NCBI GenBank assembly: GCA_965230045.1 | Contig: OZ245940.1 | Coordinates: 3,658,001-3,722,000 of the forward strand | DNA length: 64,000 nt | Direction: 5' to 3' | Origin: G963662905 sp965230045 | Lineage (GTDB): Bacteria > Bacteroidota > Bacteroidia > Bacteroidales > WRLA01 | Shown here: positions 53,686-60,585 of the stretch, piece after piece | Layout: each line of letters begins with the position of its first letter | Numbering within the stretch: the first letter of the stretch is position 1 | Program-made: the position numbers and the translations under genes | Notes under the pieces: model-generated | Seen by the model: the letters and a program-made list of their open reading frames with translations, nothing else | Told to the model about the DNA's origin: nothing | Database searches by the model: none

Positions 53686-53730
53686 TTCACTCAAATTTAT
53701 CTTTACAGTTTCGCTGTGTTCTTTTAAATA

Positions 53731-53862
53731 GTTGGTAACGGTGGCGGTATGGTTAGTAAGGGATTGCGGGCTTTTTACCTGTCAAGTTACAGCAAAATTT
53801 GGAGCGGGTTTCAACGCTGCGAAAACCACTGAAACCCTTATTAACTATACCGCGTGTTAGCG
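53731..53862 (-). other. attC-like recombination site (132 bp)
   Basis: On the minus strand it begins with CGCTAAC (53856-53862) and ends with GTTACC (53734-53739). Between them, GCGGTATAGTTAATAAGGG (53835-53853) pairs with its partner at 53744-53762, 17 of 19 bases, and an inner GGGTTTCA / TGAAACCC hairpin follows. Total length, terminal RYYYAAC/GTTRRRY-like boxes and imperfect stem all fit attC architecture, although the boxes deviate from the consensus. Confidence 0.6.
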
Positions 53863-53871
53863 TTTCGTTGT

Positions 53872-54534
53872 TTATTGTCCTTTAGCAATTATTTCTTTTA
53901 AAACATTGATAACATCTTCATCAGATTTTGCTTTTTTATGTTTTCTAAAAATCACATTTGGGTGTAAATGTGCATTTGATTGACCACCATAAATTACTGT
54001 AGTTGCTCTCATCGTAACAACTTGTGAAAGAAATCTTTCTGGTTTGTCCAAGGTTAAAGTCGTTTTTGAAAAAACAGGTGCAATAACACCTTGCTCATTA
54101 TTTAACTCCTCTCTTGCGTTTAATACTGAAACAGCACCTCCACGTTCATGTAACAATGGACTTACAGAACGCACATTAGTTCTTACAGAGAAGTCATCAT
54201 TTAGACCTGAACCAAGAACAGTTGTTATGTTTAGGTCTTGACTAATTCTCCAAATTCCAAAATACTTTTTTCCTCCACGTGAATACTCATAAGACCATAG
54301 ACCATGGATGTATAGTTTGCCCCAATAAAGTCTCATTAAAAAATTACTATGAGAAATTATAAAGAATAGAAACCTAATAATAAGTTCATAAAATCCTTTT
54401 GCAGTCAACAGCGTAATTGCTAAGAAAACTGTCTGATTTTGAAAATCAGGTGTCCAACTTTCAAGTTTAACAGCTAAAAAAACTATCAATAGTAAAACGA
54501 TAGTATTAAGTGTGTCTTTTTTATAACCATTCAT
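53872..54534 (-). CDS. 2TM beta-rich membrane protein, S-2TMbeta/Cap15-like
   Basis: A 220-residue protein with two N-terminal spans (about 10-23 and 35-60) and a C-terminal beta-rich domain beginning IHGLWSYEYSRGGKKYFGIWRISQDL. This two-span plus beta-strand layout with GxW and IxQ motifs resembles the S-2TMbeta domain of CBASS Cap15-type effectors, which sense cyclic nucleotides and disrupt membranes. This is a pattern-level match only. It is the last gene of a four-gene operon, overlapping the phosphatase gene by 14 bases. Its AT-rich codon use differs from that of the surrounding genome. Confidence 0.5.
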   Translation of the reverse strand: MNGYKKDTLNTIVLLLIVFLAVKLESWTPDFQNQTVFLAITLLTAKGFYELIIRFLFFIISHSNFLMRLYWGKLYIHGLWSYEYSRGGKKYFGIWRISQDLNITTVLGSGLNDDFSVRTNVRSVSPLLHERGGAVSVLNAREELNNEQGVIAPVFSKTTLTLDKPERFLSQVVTMRATTVIYGGQSNAHLHPNVIFRKHKKAKSDEDVINVLKEIIAKGQ

Positions 54535-55861
54535 TTGATAATCGTGATTTTATAGGATTACTACTGTGATTAAGCATTCGCAATCTGCCATCATATATTT
54601 CCTTAACAGCCAAAACGCTTACAGAAGCGTTTGTTTGCTTGAAAGACCAAATGTATTTTGCTGGCAAATCTAATGCGTTGCATATAATTAAACGATTTAC
54701 TATATCATGAGCGACACTAATTATACTACCGCCCCAGAATTTTAAATCTTGTTGATATTTATCCCAAACATTGGAGCATCGGTTATAAGCGTCTAGCAAG
54801 TGTTCTGCTTTGGGAATTTCTACATTCTCAGGAGAAGATTGCCATCTAGCATATTCAACATATCTCATTGTTTTAACTTCTTCTTCTGTCATTCCCTCCC
54901 AAATACCATACAAAAGTTCATGCAAATCTCTTCTAATAGAAACTGATTTTACTTTGTGTATTGTTGCTAAAATATTTGCACTTTCAACAGCACGAGAAAG
55001 CGGACTGCATATAATTCTTGTTGGAAGTTTAGGACTAAAAGAAGTTGCCAGAGAGTTCATATTTGTAATTCCAAGTTGAGATAAAGGGATGTCTTTTGAA
55101 CCTTGATATTCTCTATTTATGTTTGAACTTGTTTGTCCATGTCTGACAAGAAATAGTTCACCATGTGATGTAGTCCTTTCTTCTGTTTTAAAGTCAACTA
55201 TTGAGTTATTATCAAGGTTTGGTATTTCATTAGCAAAGGTTAATTCATATTCTCCAGAGCTAGATTCACTTTGTCTCTTTTGCAAAACAGAGACTGAACC
55301 TCTATCAATTTGCAAAAAATGATGATGGGATTTTGGTAGTTTTAAAATACAGTTGATTATTGATGAAATTGTTCCTCGATGCCCGACTATGATGCACGTT
55401 CTAATTTCATCTCTAGCATAGATTTCATCATTTATAAAATCTTCAATTCTAGCGTATAGTTCCTGAACTGGAAAATTCCCATCTATTTCAAAATCATACG
55501 GTCTTGTACGCCAAATTTTGTATTTTTCTGGAAAGTTTTGTTTTACAACAGTTCTGTTTTGTTCTTTCCATGCTCCAAAATCTATTTCTTTTAATCTGTT
55601 ATCAAATGCTAACTGATTTGGATTAAAGTCACAGTTCTTGGCTATTATTTCAGCGGTCTGTTTTGCTCTTTTTAAGGGTGATGAGAAAATTTTATCTATA
55701 GATAATTCTTTTAACCAGCTTCCAACATAATTTGCTTGTTTTTTACCTTTTGCAGTTAAAACTGATTTATTAGTGTTGCCTTGTATTATGCCTTTGGAAT
55801 TATAATCTGATTCCCCATGCCGAACTAAGATTATCGTCTTTGCTAGTATTTCTTTATCCAT
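54521..55861 (-). CDS. Tandem double histidine phosphatase
   Basis: A 446-residue protein with two complete histidine-phosphatase (PGAM-like) domains in tandem. Domain 1 has LVRHGESD (His15), the Glu of KEIDFGAW (Glu92) and VGHRGTISS (His161). Domain 2 has LVRHGQTSSN (His241), HELLYGIWEGMT (Glu315) and SVAHDIVNRL (His385). Both catalytic sets are intact, which is unusual for a fused duplicate. Such enzymes remove phosphates from small molecules, sugars, nucleotides or RNA ends. Its ATG overlaps the stop of the RtcB-like gene (TAATG), and its end overlaps the 2TM gene, so all are translationally coupled. Confidence 0.8.
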   Translation of the reverse strand: MDKEILAKTIILVRHGESDYNSKGIIQGNTNKSVLTAKGKKQANYVGSWLKELSIDKIFSSPLKRAKQTAEIIAKNCDFNPNQLAFDNRLKEIDFGAWKEQNRTVVKQNFPEKYKIWRTRPYDFEIDGNFPVQELYARIEDFINDEIYARDEIRTCIIVGHRGTISSIINCILKLPKSHHHFLQIDRGSVSVLQKRQSESSSGEYELTFANEIPNLDNNSIVDFKTEERTTSHGELFLVRHGQTSSNINREYQGSKDIPLSQLGITNMNSLATSFSPKLPTRIICSPLSRAVESANILATIHKVKSVSIRRDLHELLYGIWEGMTEEEVKTMRYVEYARWQSSPENVEIPKAEHLLDAYNRCSNVWDKYQQDLKFWGGSIISVAHDIVNRLIICNALDLPAKYIWSFKQTNASVSVLAVKEIYDGRLRMLNHSSNPIKSRLSNEWL

Positions 55862-56982
55862 TACTGGTGTTTTAAGAATCCATGTTTAGAGTAGGAGCAT
55901 TTTTGAGTTATTCTATCTGTAATAGTACCTGGACAATGCTGTCTCATTTGTTGGAATAAACTATTTCCATCTGCTGGGTTGGAAGAAAATTCTCGAATCT
56001 GTAATCTTTCATCTTTCCCTAACGATATAAGTGGTTCAATTTTATATTCTCTACCCGATAACTTGAATATTTTTTTGTGATAGTCTATTTCAAATTTAAT
56101 TTTATTATCACAAGTTTTTCCCCAACCATGAGGAACAAGAAATCTTTCATTTGCATCATTAAGAGTTATAATTTTATTTTTACCACCCTGCTCTGGACTA
56201 AATATGAAAATATCTGCACCAACTTTTGAAAATATAGGTAACTCTTCTTGTTCTTTTGCTAGAAAACATCCTATTGCTACAGAGTTTTTAGAAGGCATGT
56301 AGTAGTGATGTTTATCAGTTTGTGAAATAATATTTGTTTTTCCGTTTAGAATTTGTTCTGCAACAAACCTGTGTCTTATGATATTATAATCCTCAAGCAT
56401 TTTAGCTATATCAGTAAAAAGCTCTGCTTTGCGTCCAGTTAAATACCTCAAATATCTATTTTCTACTTGATTTATTTTCACATCGTTCATGTACCAATTA
56501 TTCGAAACAGGCATTAAGCCATTGTATTGGTATTTAAACTCCTTTTCATTAGAGTGAATTACAAGGACAGGTTTGTTTTCTTTCTCAGTTTTTCCAAAGC
56601 TTATAAAATGATTCCCTTTATGGAAATTGAAAACATAACTGCTATTCTCAAAATTATTTCTTAGTGTTTCAAACTCTGTATTTGTTATCGAACTTGAAAT
56701 ATCATCCTCTAAATAAAAAATAGAACTAGTATCAATATTAACTGTTGTGTCAACAGGAACAAAAGGTGTATTACAATTCCATTCAACAAAGATTCCTGTA
56801 GCAAAACCACCCGCAATTCTAATAACATCATGAGGGAATCCTAAATCAACAGCTGGAGTGATTTTACACTCCGCTGTTGAATCAATAGATTTTAAAGTTT
56901 TAAGTAGTAATGCTTCAGTCTCTTTTATAAAAGGAAGTAATAACTCTTGTGCGTTATCTTGCCTTTTAATTAAAGTTTGCAT
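55861..56982 (-). CDS. Divergent RtcB-like RNA ligase
   Basis: A 373-residue protein I align by eye to RtcB. The order of motifs is retained: PAVDLGFPHDVIRIAG (cf. PDVHLGKGSTIGSVIP), VDTTVNIDTSS (cf. VGVDIGCG), HKGNHFISFG with His125, LVIHSN with His143, YMNDVKINQVENRYLRYLTGRKAEL (cf. the DYLKAVAWAQLFASLNRD helix), KHHYYM with His225/226, and PHGWGK with His285, corresponding to the guanylylated His of HGAGR. The Mn-binding Cys of the VDIGCG motif is missing. It could be an active GTP-dependent ligase, an altered specificity enzyme, or an inactive sensor. It sits 3 bases after the HIT gene. Confidence 0.55.
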   Translation of the reverse strand: MQTLIKRQDNAQELLLPFIKETEALLLKTLKSIDSTAECKITPAVDLGFPHDVIRIAGGFATGIFVEWNCNTPFVPVDTTVNIDTSSIFYLEDDISSSITNTEFETLRNNFENSSYVFNFHKGNHFISFGKTEKENKPVLVIHSNEKEFKYQYNGLMPVSNNWYMNDVKINQVENRYLRYLTGRKAELFTDIAKMLEDYNIIRHRFVAEQILNGKTNIISQTDKHHYYMPSKNSVAIGCFLAKEQEELPIFSKVGADIFIFSPEQGGKNKIITLNDANERFLVPHGWGKTCDNKIKFEIDYHKKIFKLSGREYKIEPLISLGKDERLQIREFSSNPADGNSLFQQMRQHCPGTITDRITQKCSYSKHGFLKHQ

Positions 56983-56985
56983 TAC

Positions 56986-57432
56986 TTATAAATTTTCAAT
57001 TAAAGTTTTTTGAATTTCAACAATTACTTTTTCTTGGTCTTTGTGTTGATTGTCACCCATAACTGGCAATGCGGGCCATCCATTATCAACCCACTCTAAA
57101 CCAGCAAAGGAACGAACACCGTTATACCTTGGAATCACATGATAGTGAACATGATGGTCAACCATCATGAGCATAAGATAATTCATTATGTCATGGTTGA
57201 AAACTGACTTGATAGTTGATTCTAATTTTTGAACCAAAGTAGCCAGTTCAGCCATTTCGTCTTTGGTAACATCCGAAAGGTGCAAAGCATAACGATTTAA
57301 TGAGATTACACCTGATGCTAGTGTCGGTTGGGCAGGTCTAACTGACCAAGACCATGAACCTGTGTTTAATACTAAATAATCTTCTACGCAAAATTTAGTT
57401 TTGAACTCTTTTAATAATCTTTCTTCATTCAT
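56986..57432 (-). CDS. HIT-family nucleotide hydrolase
   Basis: A 148-residue HIT-domain protein with the catalytic triad motif HVHYHVI (His94, His96, His98) inside DHHVHYHVIPRYNG, and the upstream VRPAQPTLASGVISLNRYALHLSDV strand-helix typical of the family. HIT enzymes attack the alpha phosphate of nucleotidyl linkages, removing NMP from dinucleoside polyphosphates or from adenylylated or guanylylated polynucleotide ends. It is the first gene of the four-gene operon with an RtcB-like ligase immediately following, so a proofreading or decapping role is a reasonable guess. Confidence 0.82.
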   Translation of the reverse strand: MNEERLLKEFKTKFCVEDYLVLNTGSWSWSVRPAQPTLASGVISLNRYALHLSDVTKDEMAELATLVQKLESTIKSVFNHDIMNYLMLMMVDHHVHYHVIPRYNGVRSFAGLEWVDNGWPALPVMGDNQHKDQEKVIVEIQKTLIENL

Positions 57433-57504
57433 TTTGATAAATTTTAAAAGTTTGACATATTTATTAATAATAGAGAATGTTTATTTGCAGTGGCTTTTAC
57501 AATG

Positions 57505-57573
57505 AACGCTAACTCGTTTATAATACCACATTTTGTCGGTTTATTAACCCAAATAAACCTTAATAAACCGACA
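57505..57573. other. attI-like region: cassette core and 14-bp inverted repeat
   Basis: Between the recombinase stop and the first cassette gene. AACGCTAAC (57505-57513) is the complement of the GTTAGCGTT at attC 1 (9 of 9). Beside it TGTCGGTTTATTAA (57534-57547) and TTAATAAACCGACA (57560-57573) are perfect 14-bp inverted repeats around 12 bases, a plausible recombinase-binding pair. Confidence 0.5.
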
Positions 57574-57601
57574 TTGTGTCTTTTATTTATTTGATGTTTC
57601 A

Positions 57602-58993
57602 TCATATTTCTAAATCGTCCAGCAAGTTAGGCATTTTCTTGATATTTGTCCGGCTAACCCTTGTGTAAATTTCAGTAGTCTTACTGCTCGCATGTCCGAG
57701 TGCTTCCTGAATTAATCTTAACTCAGTTCCCCTTTCCATATGATGGGTAGCAAAAGTGTGCCTGAACATGTGAGGCGTAACACTTCTGGTAATTCCAGCT
57801 TTTTCGGCTGCCCGCGTTACAATCTTTTCAATGCTGGAACCCGAATAACTTCCACCCTTTTGCCCTTCAATAAAAAATTCGCTGGGTTTATATTCTTCAC
57901 TGTATCTTTTCATATCCTTAAGCAATTTTTTCCCGGGATTCAATGCCCTGTATTTGCTTCCTTTGCCTTTAATAAAAAATATTTCTCTGTTAAAATCAAC
58001 ATCTTCTGTTTTCAGGTCGCATACTTCCTGTCTTCTTAACCCACATCCATACATCAGTTTAAGGATGATTTTATGTTTTAAATTATGGCATCGCAGGTAA
58101 ATGGTTTCAAATTCCTCAACCGATAATACTTTTGGCAGTGGCCGTTTTTGCTTGGGACGCGGGATCCCTTCAGTGTGCAGATCAATATTGAATACAATCC
58201 GGTAATAATTTTGCAGTGCTGAGTGTGCTGCATTTTGGGCTGACTTGTCGTAACCATGCCCCAAAACCTGTTTATACAAAAATTCTTTTACCAGTTCGCC
58301 CGCTTCATTGGTTAAATCCTTGTCGCGGTAATGCGTTAAAAACCATTCGATGTACCAGGTATATTGCTTGATCGTGCTTGGCGCTTTGTTTTCTATTTTT
58401 AAATGCCTGATAAATCCTTCGTCCGGCTTCACAGGATCAATAAGTGTTGGTTTCTTCGCCTTTCTGTCTTTCAGCCTCCTCTCTAAATGATAAACGGGCT
58501 TGAGACCAGCTGTTGTTAGAATATCCTTTAGCTGGTCACGGTTATCGGGCGTATCCAGTGCCGACCATTGTTTGGTTTTGTCGTGCCACCAGGCTCCTTC
58601 CAGCTTTTTAAACTGCTCTTTTAAGGCAAAAGGCAAGCTGAGATAAAAGGTACTTTCCTTTTCGTTGCAAAAAACTTTTATGATGTGGCCGCTTTCTGTG
58701 GCTTGAGCTTTTGTAGTATCTTTATTATCCTGGCTATTCCTGATGCCGGTATTTTTTTCAATATCTCTAATCGCCGAATAATCCAAATAAGCAAGCGGAT
58801 TGAGCACTTCAAATACTGTATGCAGATCAAATGCTTCTTTTGGAATGTACCAAAACTTTCTGCTCTGGCTCCAACGGGCATTCGGGAGGGCTTTTACCTT
58901 CCCGATAAGTGTAGAGTCCTTTTCAAAACACAGGCTTACCACCGCTTGCTTGCGGTGTTCGTCAAATGCCAGTGTGATTTTGGGCTTGCTCAT
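57602..58993 (-). CDS. Tyrosine recombinase with duplicated N-terminal domain
   Basis: A 463-residue integrase. The catalytic set is complete: Arg320 (YGCGLRRQEV), Lys in the 343-345 KGKG region, His408 and Arg411 (PHMFRHTFATHH), His434 (ALGHASS) and Tyr443 (EIYTRV). A SAM-like core-binding domain lies at about 187-275. The first 170 residues hold two related units (ITLAFDEHRKQAVVSLCFEKD with W..W, and IIKVFCNEKESTFYLSLPF with W..W), resembling HARP-type DNA-annealing domains. No IntI-specific insertion is seen between the Lys region and PHMFRH. It is transcribed in the same direction as the cassettes that follow. Confidence 0.85.
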   Translation of the reverse strand: MSKPKITLAFDEHRKQAVVSLCFEKDSTLIGKVKALPNARWSQSRKFWYIPKEAFDLHTVFEVLNPLAYLDYSAIRDIEKNTGIRNSQDNKDTTKAQATESGHIIKVFCNEKESTFYLSLPFALKEQFKKLEGAWWHDKTKQWSALDTPDNRDQLKDILTTAGLKPVYHLERRLKDRKAKKPTLIDPVKPDEGFIRHLKIENKAPSTIKQYTWYIEWFLTHYRDKDLTNEAGELVKEFLYKQVLGHGYDKSAQNAAHSALQNYYRIVFNIDLHTEGIPRPKQKRPLPKVLSVEEFETIYLRCHNLKHKIILKLMYGCGLRRQEVCDLKTEDVDFNREIFFIKGKGSKYRALNPGKKLLKDMKRYSEEYKPSEFFIEGQKGGSYSGSSIEKIVTRAAEKAGITRSVTPHMFRHTFATHHMERGTELRLIQEALGHASSKTTEIYTRVSRTNIKKMPNLLDDLEI

Positions 58994-59198
58994 TTATTTT
59001 TGTTTCAAGCATCAAATATACGAAAGATATTGATTTATACGTATGCTTCGATTTTATTTTTTCTGAGGGTAATCACATTAATGAATCAAAACAAGCCCGT
59101 CTGTCTTTGGCAAAAATGCCGGATTCCTGCACTCCAAAACAATATCATCCGTAACGAGCGAAAGCACCTTTCTTTTAACAGGTCTTGTTGCTATTAAA

Positions 59199-59282
59199 TT
59201 TTCATACGTATGAAAAATCTTTTTTATGCCTATGAAAATCTATTTTCATAGGCATGAAAATATATTTTTATAGGTATCATAA
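59199..59282 (+). promoter_or_regulatory. Four operator-like palindromes with 22-bp period
   Basis: Sites centred at 59207.5, 59229.5, 59251.5 and 59273.5, exactly 22 bp apart. The first is the perfect 18-bp palindrome TTTTCATACGTATGAAAA; the others vary in the core (ATGCCTATG, CATAGGCATG, TATAGGTATC). They end close to a -7-like TATACTTG (59291-59298). The gap 58994-59343 otherwise has no gene. A related ATACGTATG occurs upstream of the recombinase near 59037-59046. Confidence 0.7.
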
Positions 59283-59343
59283 TTATTTTATATACTTGTA
59301 GAGAATTAAAAAGGATAAAACATTTTGATAAAAACACAGGATT

Positions 59344-59643
59344 ATGGCAATTCCCTATAAGGCAATTAAAATGGCAGAAGCAGGCGTGAAAGGTGGCGGG
59401 CAGTACAAATATTATGCAAGAGCTGGAAAAAGAGAACTCTACAGTTTCCGGGAGCTAAGCAAAAGCATTGCAAAAATGTCAACAGTGAGCGAAATTGATG
59501 CCGCAGCAGTTTTGGCTGCATTCACCAGGCTAATTCCCGATCTGTTAAAAGAAGGCAAAAGCATCCACCTGGGCGATTTGGGCATATTCAGTGTACACCT
59601 CAGTTCGGAAGGCCAGGCCAGTGCGGAAGAAGTCAGGCCATAG
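59344..59643 (+). CDS. HU-like DNA-binding protein, cut by an in-frame stop
   Basis: A 99-residue HU/IHF-family (HU-HIG type) protein: helices ELSKSIAKMSTVSEIDAAAVLAAFTRLIPDLLKEG, then GKSIHLGDLGIFSVHLSSEG as in the HU beta arm. At TAG 59641-59643 the frame stops, but the following codons continue the family's C-terminus without a shift (TIKDVRIQFRPSVHLKKEIK to a second stop at 59728-59730). A full-length product would be 128 residues. This is either a recent nonsense mutation or a truncated but working form. The gene lies divergent from the recombinase, beyond the phased operators. Confidence 0.75.
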   Translation: MAIPYKAIKMAEAGVKGGGQYKYYARAGKRELYSFRELSKSIAKMSTVSEIDAAAVLAAFTRLIPDLLKEGKSIHLGDLGIFSVHLSSEGQASAEEVRP

Positions 59644-59733
59644 ACAATCAAAGACGTACGGATACAGTTTCGTCCTTCGGTACATTTAAAAAAGGAAATA
59701 AAAGATGCCGAATTCCGGAAAATACAGTAGTTA

Positions 59734-59879
59734 GTTTCCGTCCATAATGTCCGATCTCAGCGTTATTCTTGTTCTGAAACCAAGTCATCCCGAAACTTCG
59801 CGGACTCCTTGTTTTCAGCCCTGCGAATGCCTCGACCTCGAACATTCTGAATCAGAAACCCGACTTTATAGACAGAAAC
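59734..59879. mobile_element. Palindromic MITE-like element, family B copy 2
   Basis: A 146-bp element with ends GTTTCCGTCCATAA and TTATAGACAGAAAC and a perfect 6-bp target duplication TAGTTA (59728-59733 and 59880-59885). The left target copy starts at the second stop codon of the HU reading frame. It is inverted relative to copy 1. It lies in the gene-free stretch 59731-60585. Confidence 0.8.
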
Positions 59880-59967
59880 TAGTTAAACCACCTGATTTCA
59901 GGTCATTTTCATAAAACAAATCCGTTCGTGCGCTCTTGCTGGCACAGGGAAAGACATTGTTAAAAAT

Positions 59968-60310
59968 GGTTCTACACGGAATTTCGTGGAAAGAAAAATC
60001 ACTTTATTTCCAAAGAGATTCCTCCAAAGTTTTCCTCATGCTTCGGAAACTTTGTCGGAATGACGCGTTTTTAAGAAGTCCGGAGGCAAATGCGGCTTGG
60101 TCACTGAGCGGAGTCGAAGTGCGCCGCATTTGCCGTAAACGCCTAATAAACAGCGTCATTCCGACTGGAACAAAGCCAAACGAAGTGGTTGAGGCTTTGT
60201 CCCGATAGTTATCGGGAGGGAGGAATCTGTTAGGGATCAATAGTTTATTAATAAATATCTGCATATTATTTTCAAACATTATTGTTACCCACGGAATTCC
60301 TAGTAGAACC
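59968..60310. mobile_element. Palindromic MITE-like element, family A copy 4
   Basis: 343 bp, ends GGTTCTACACGG and AGTAGAACC, flanked by TTAAAAAT (59960-59967) and TAAAAAAT (60311-60318), 7 of 8 identical. Its centre (about 60099-60123) is a family E palindrome in place of the GAGGAC/GTCCTC loop of copies 2 and 3. Confidence 0.85.
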
Positions 60311-60418
60311 TAAAAAATACTCATATGGCCAATACAATCCACAATGCGCGCAAAAAAGCCCCATCAGGCTATGCCGACAGGGCTTTACAACAAAATTTAA
60401 AACAGGATTTATTATATA

Positions 60419-60561
60419 GAGTTCGTCTATAAAGTCCAACTTCTGCGTTGTTGCTCAAAATCTAAATCCTCATCCCGTATCTACGGGACTGCGGTTTAGA
60501 TTTTTCACACGCCTTGAATTTGAACTTTATAGAGCAAACTCGCGACTCTATGGACGAGCAC
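60419..60561. mobile_element. Palindromic MITE-like element, family B copy 3
   Basis: 143 bp, ends GAGTTCGTCTATAAAGT and GACTCTATGGACGAGCAC, flanked by TATATA and TATATT (5 of 6). Its central hairpin (AAATCTAAATC, CCCGTATCTACGGG) differs in arm sequence from copies 1 and 2 but pairs equally well. It abuts the 3' end of the next gene. Confidence 0.75.
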
Positions 60562-60585
60562 TATATTAACAAAAAACGCGCTTTA

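Noticed and set aside
57602..58993. Calling the recombinase a canonical integron integrase IntI
   Set aside because: The characteristic insertion between the Lys region and the HxxR motif is absent, and its N-terminal part is unlike IntI.
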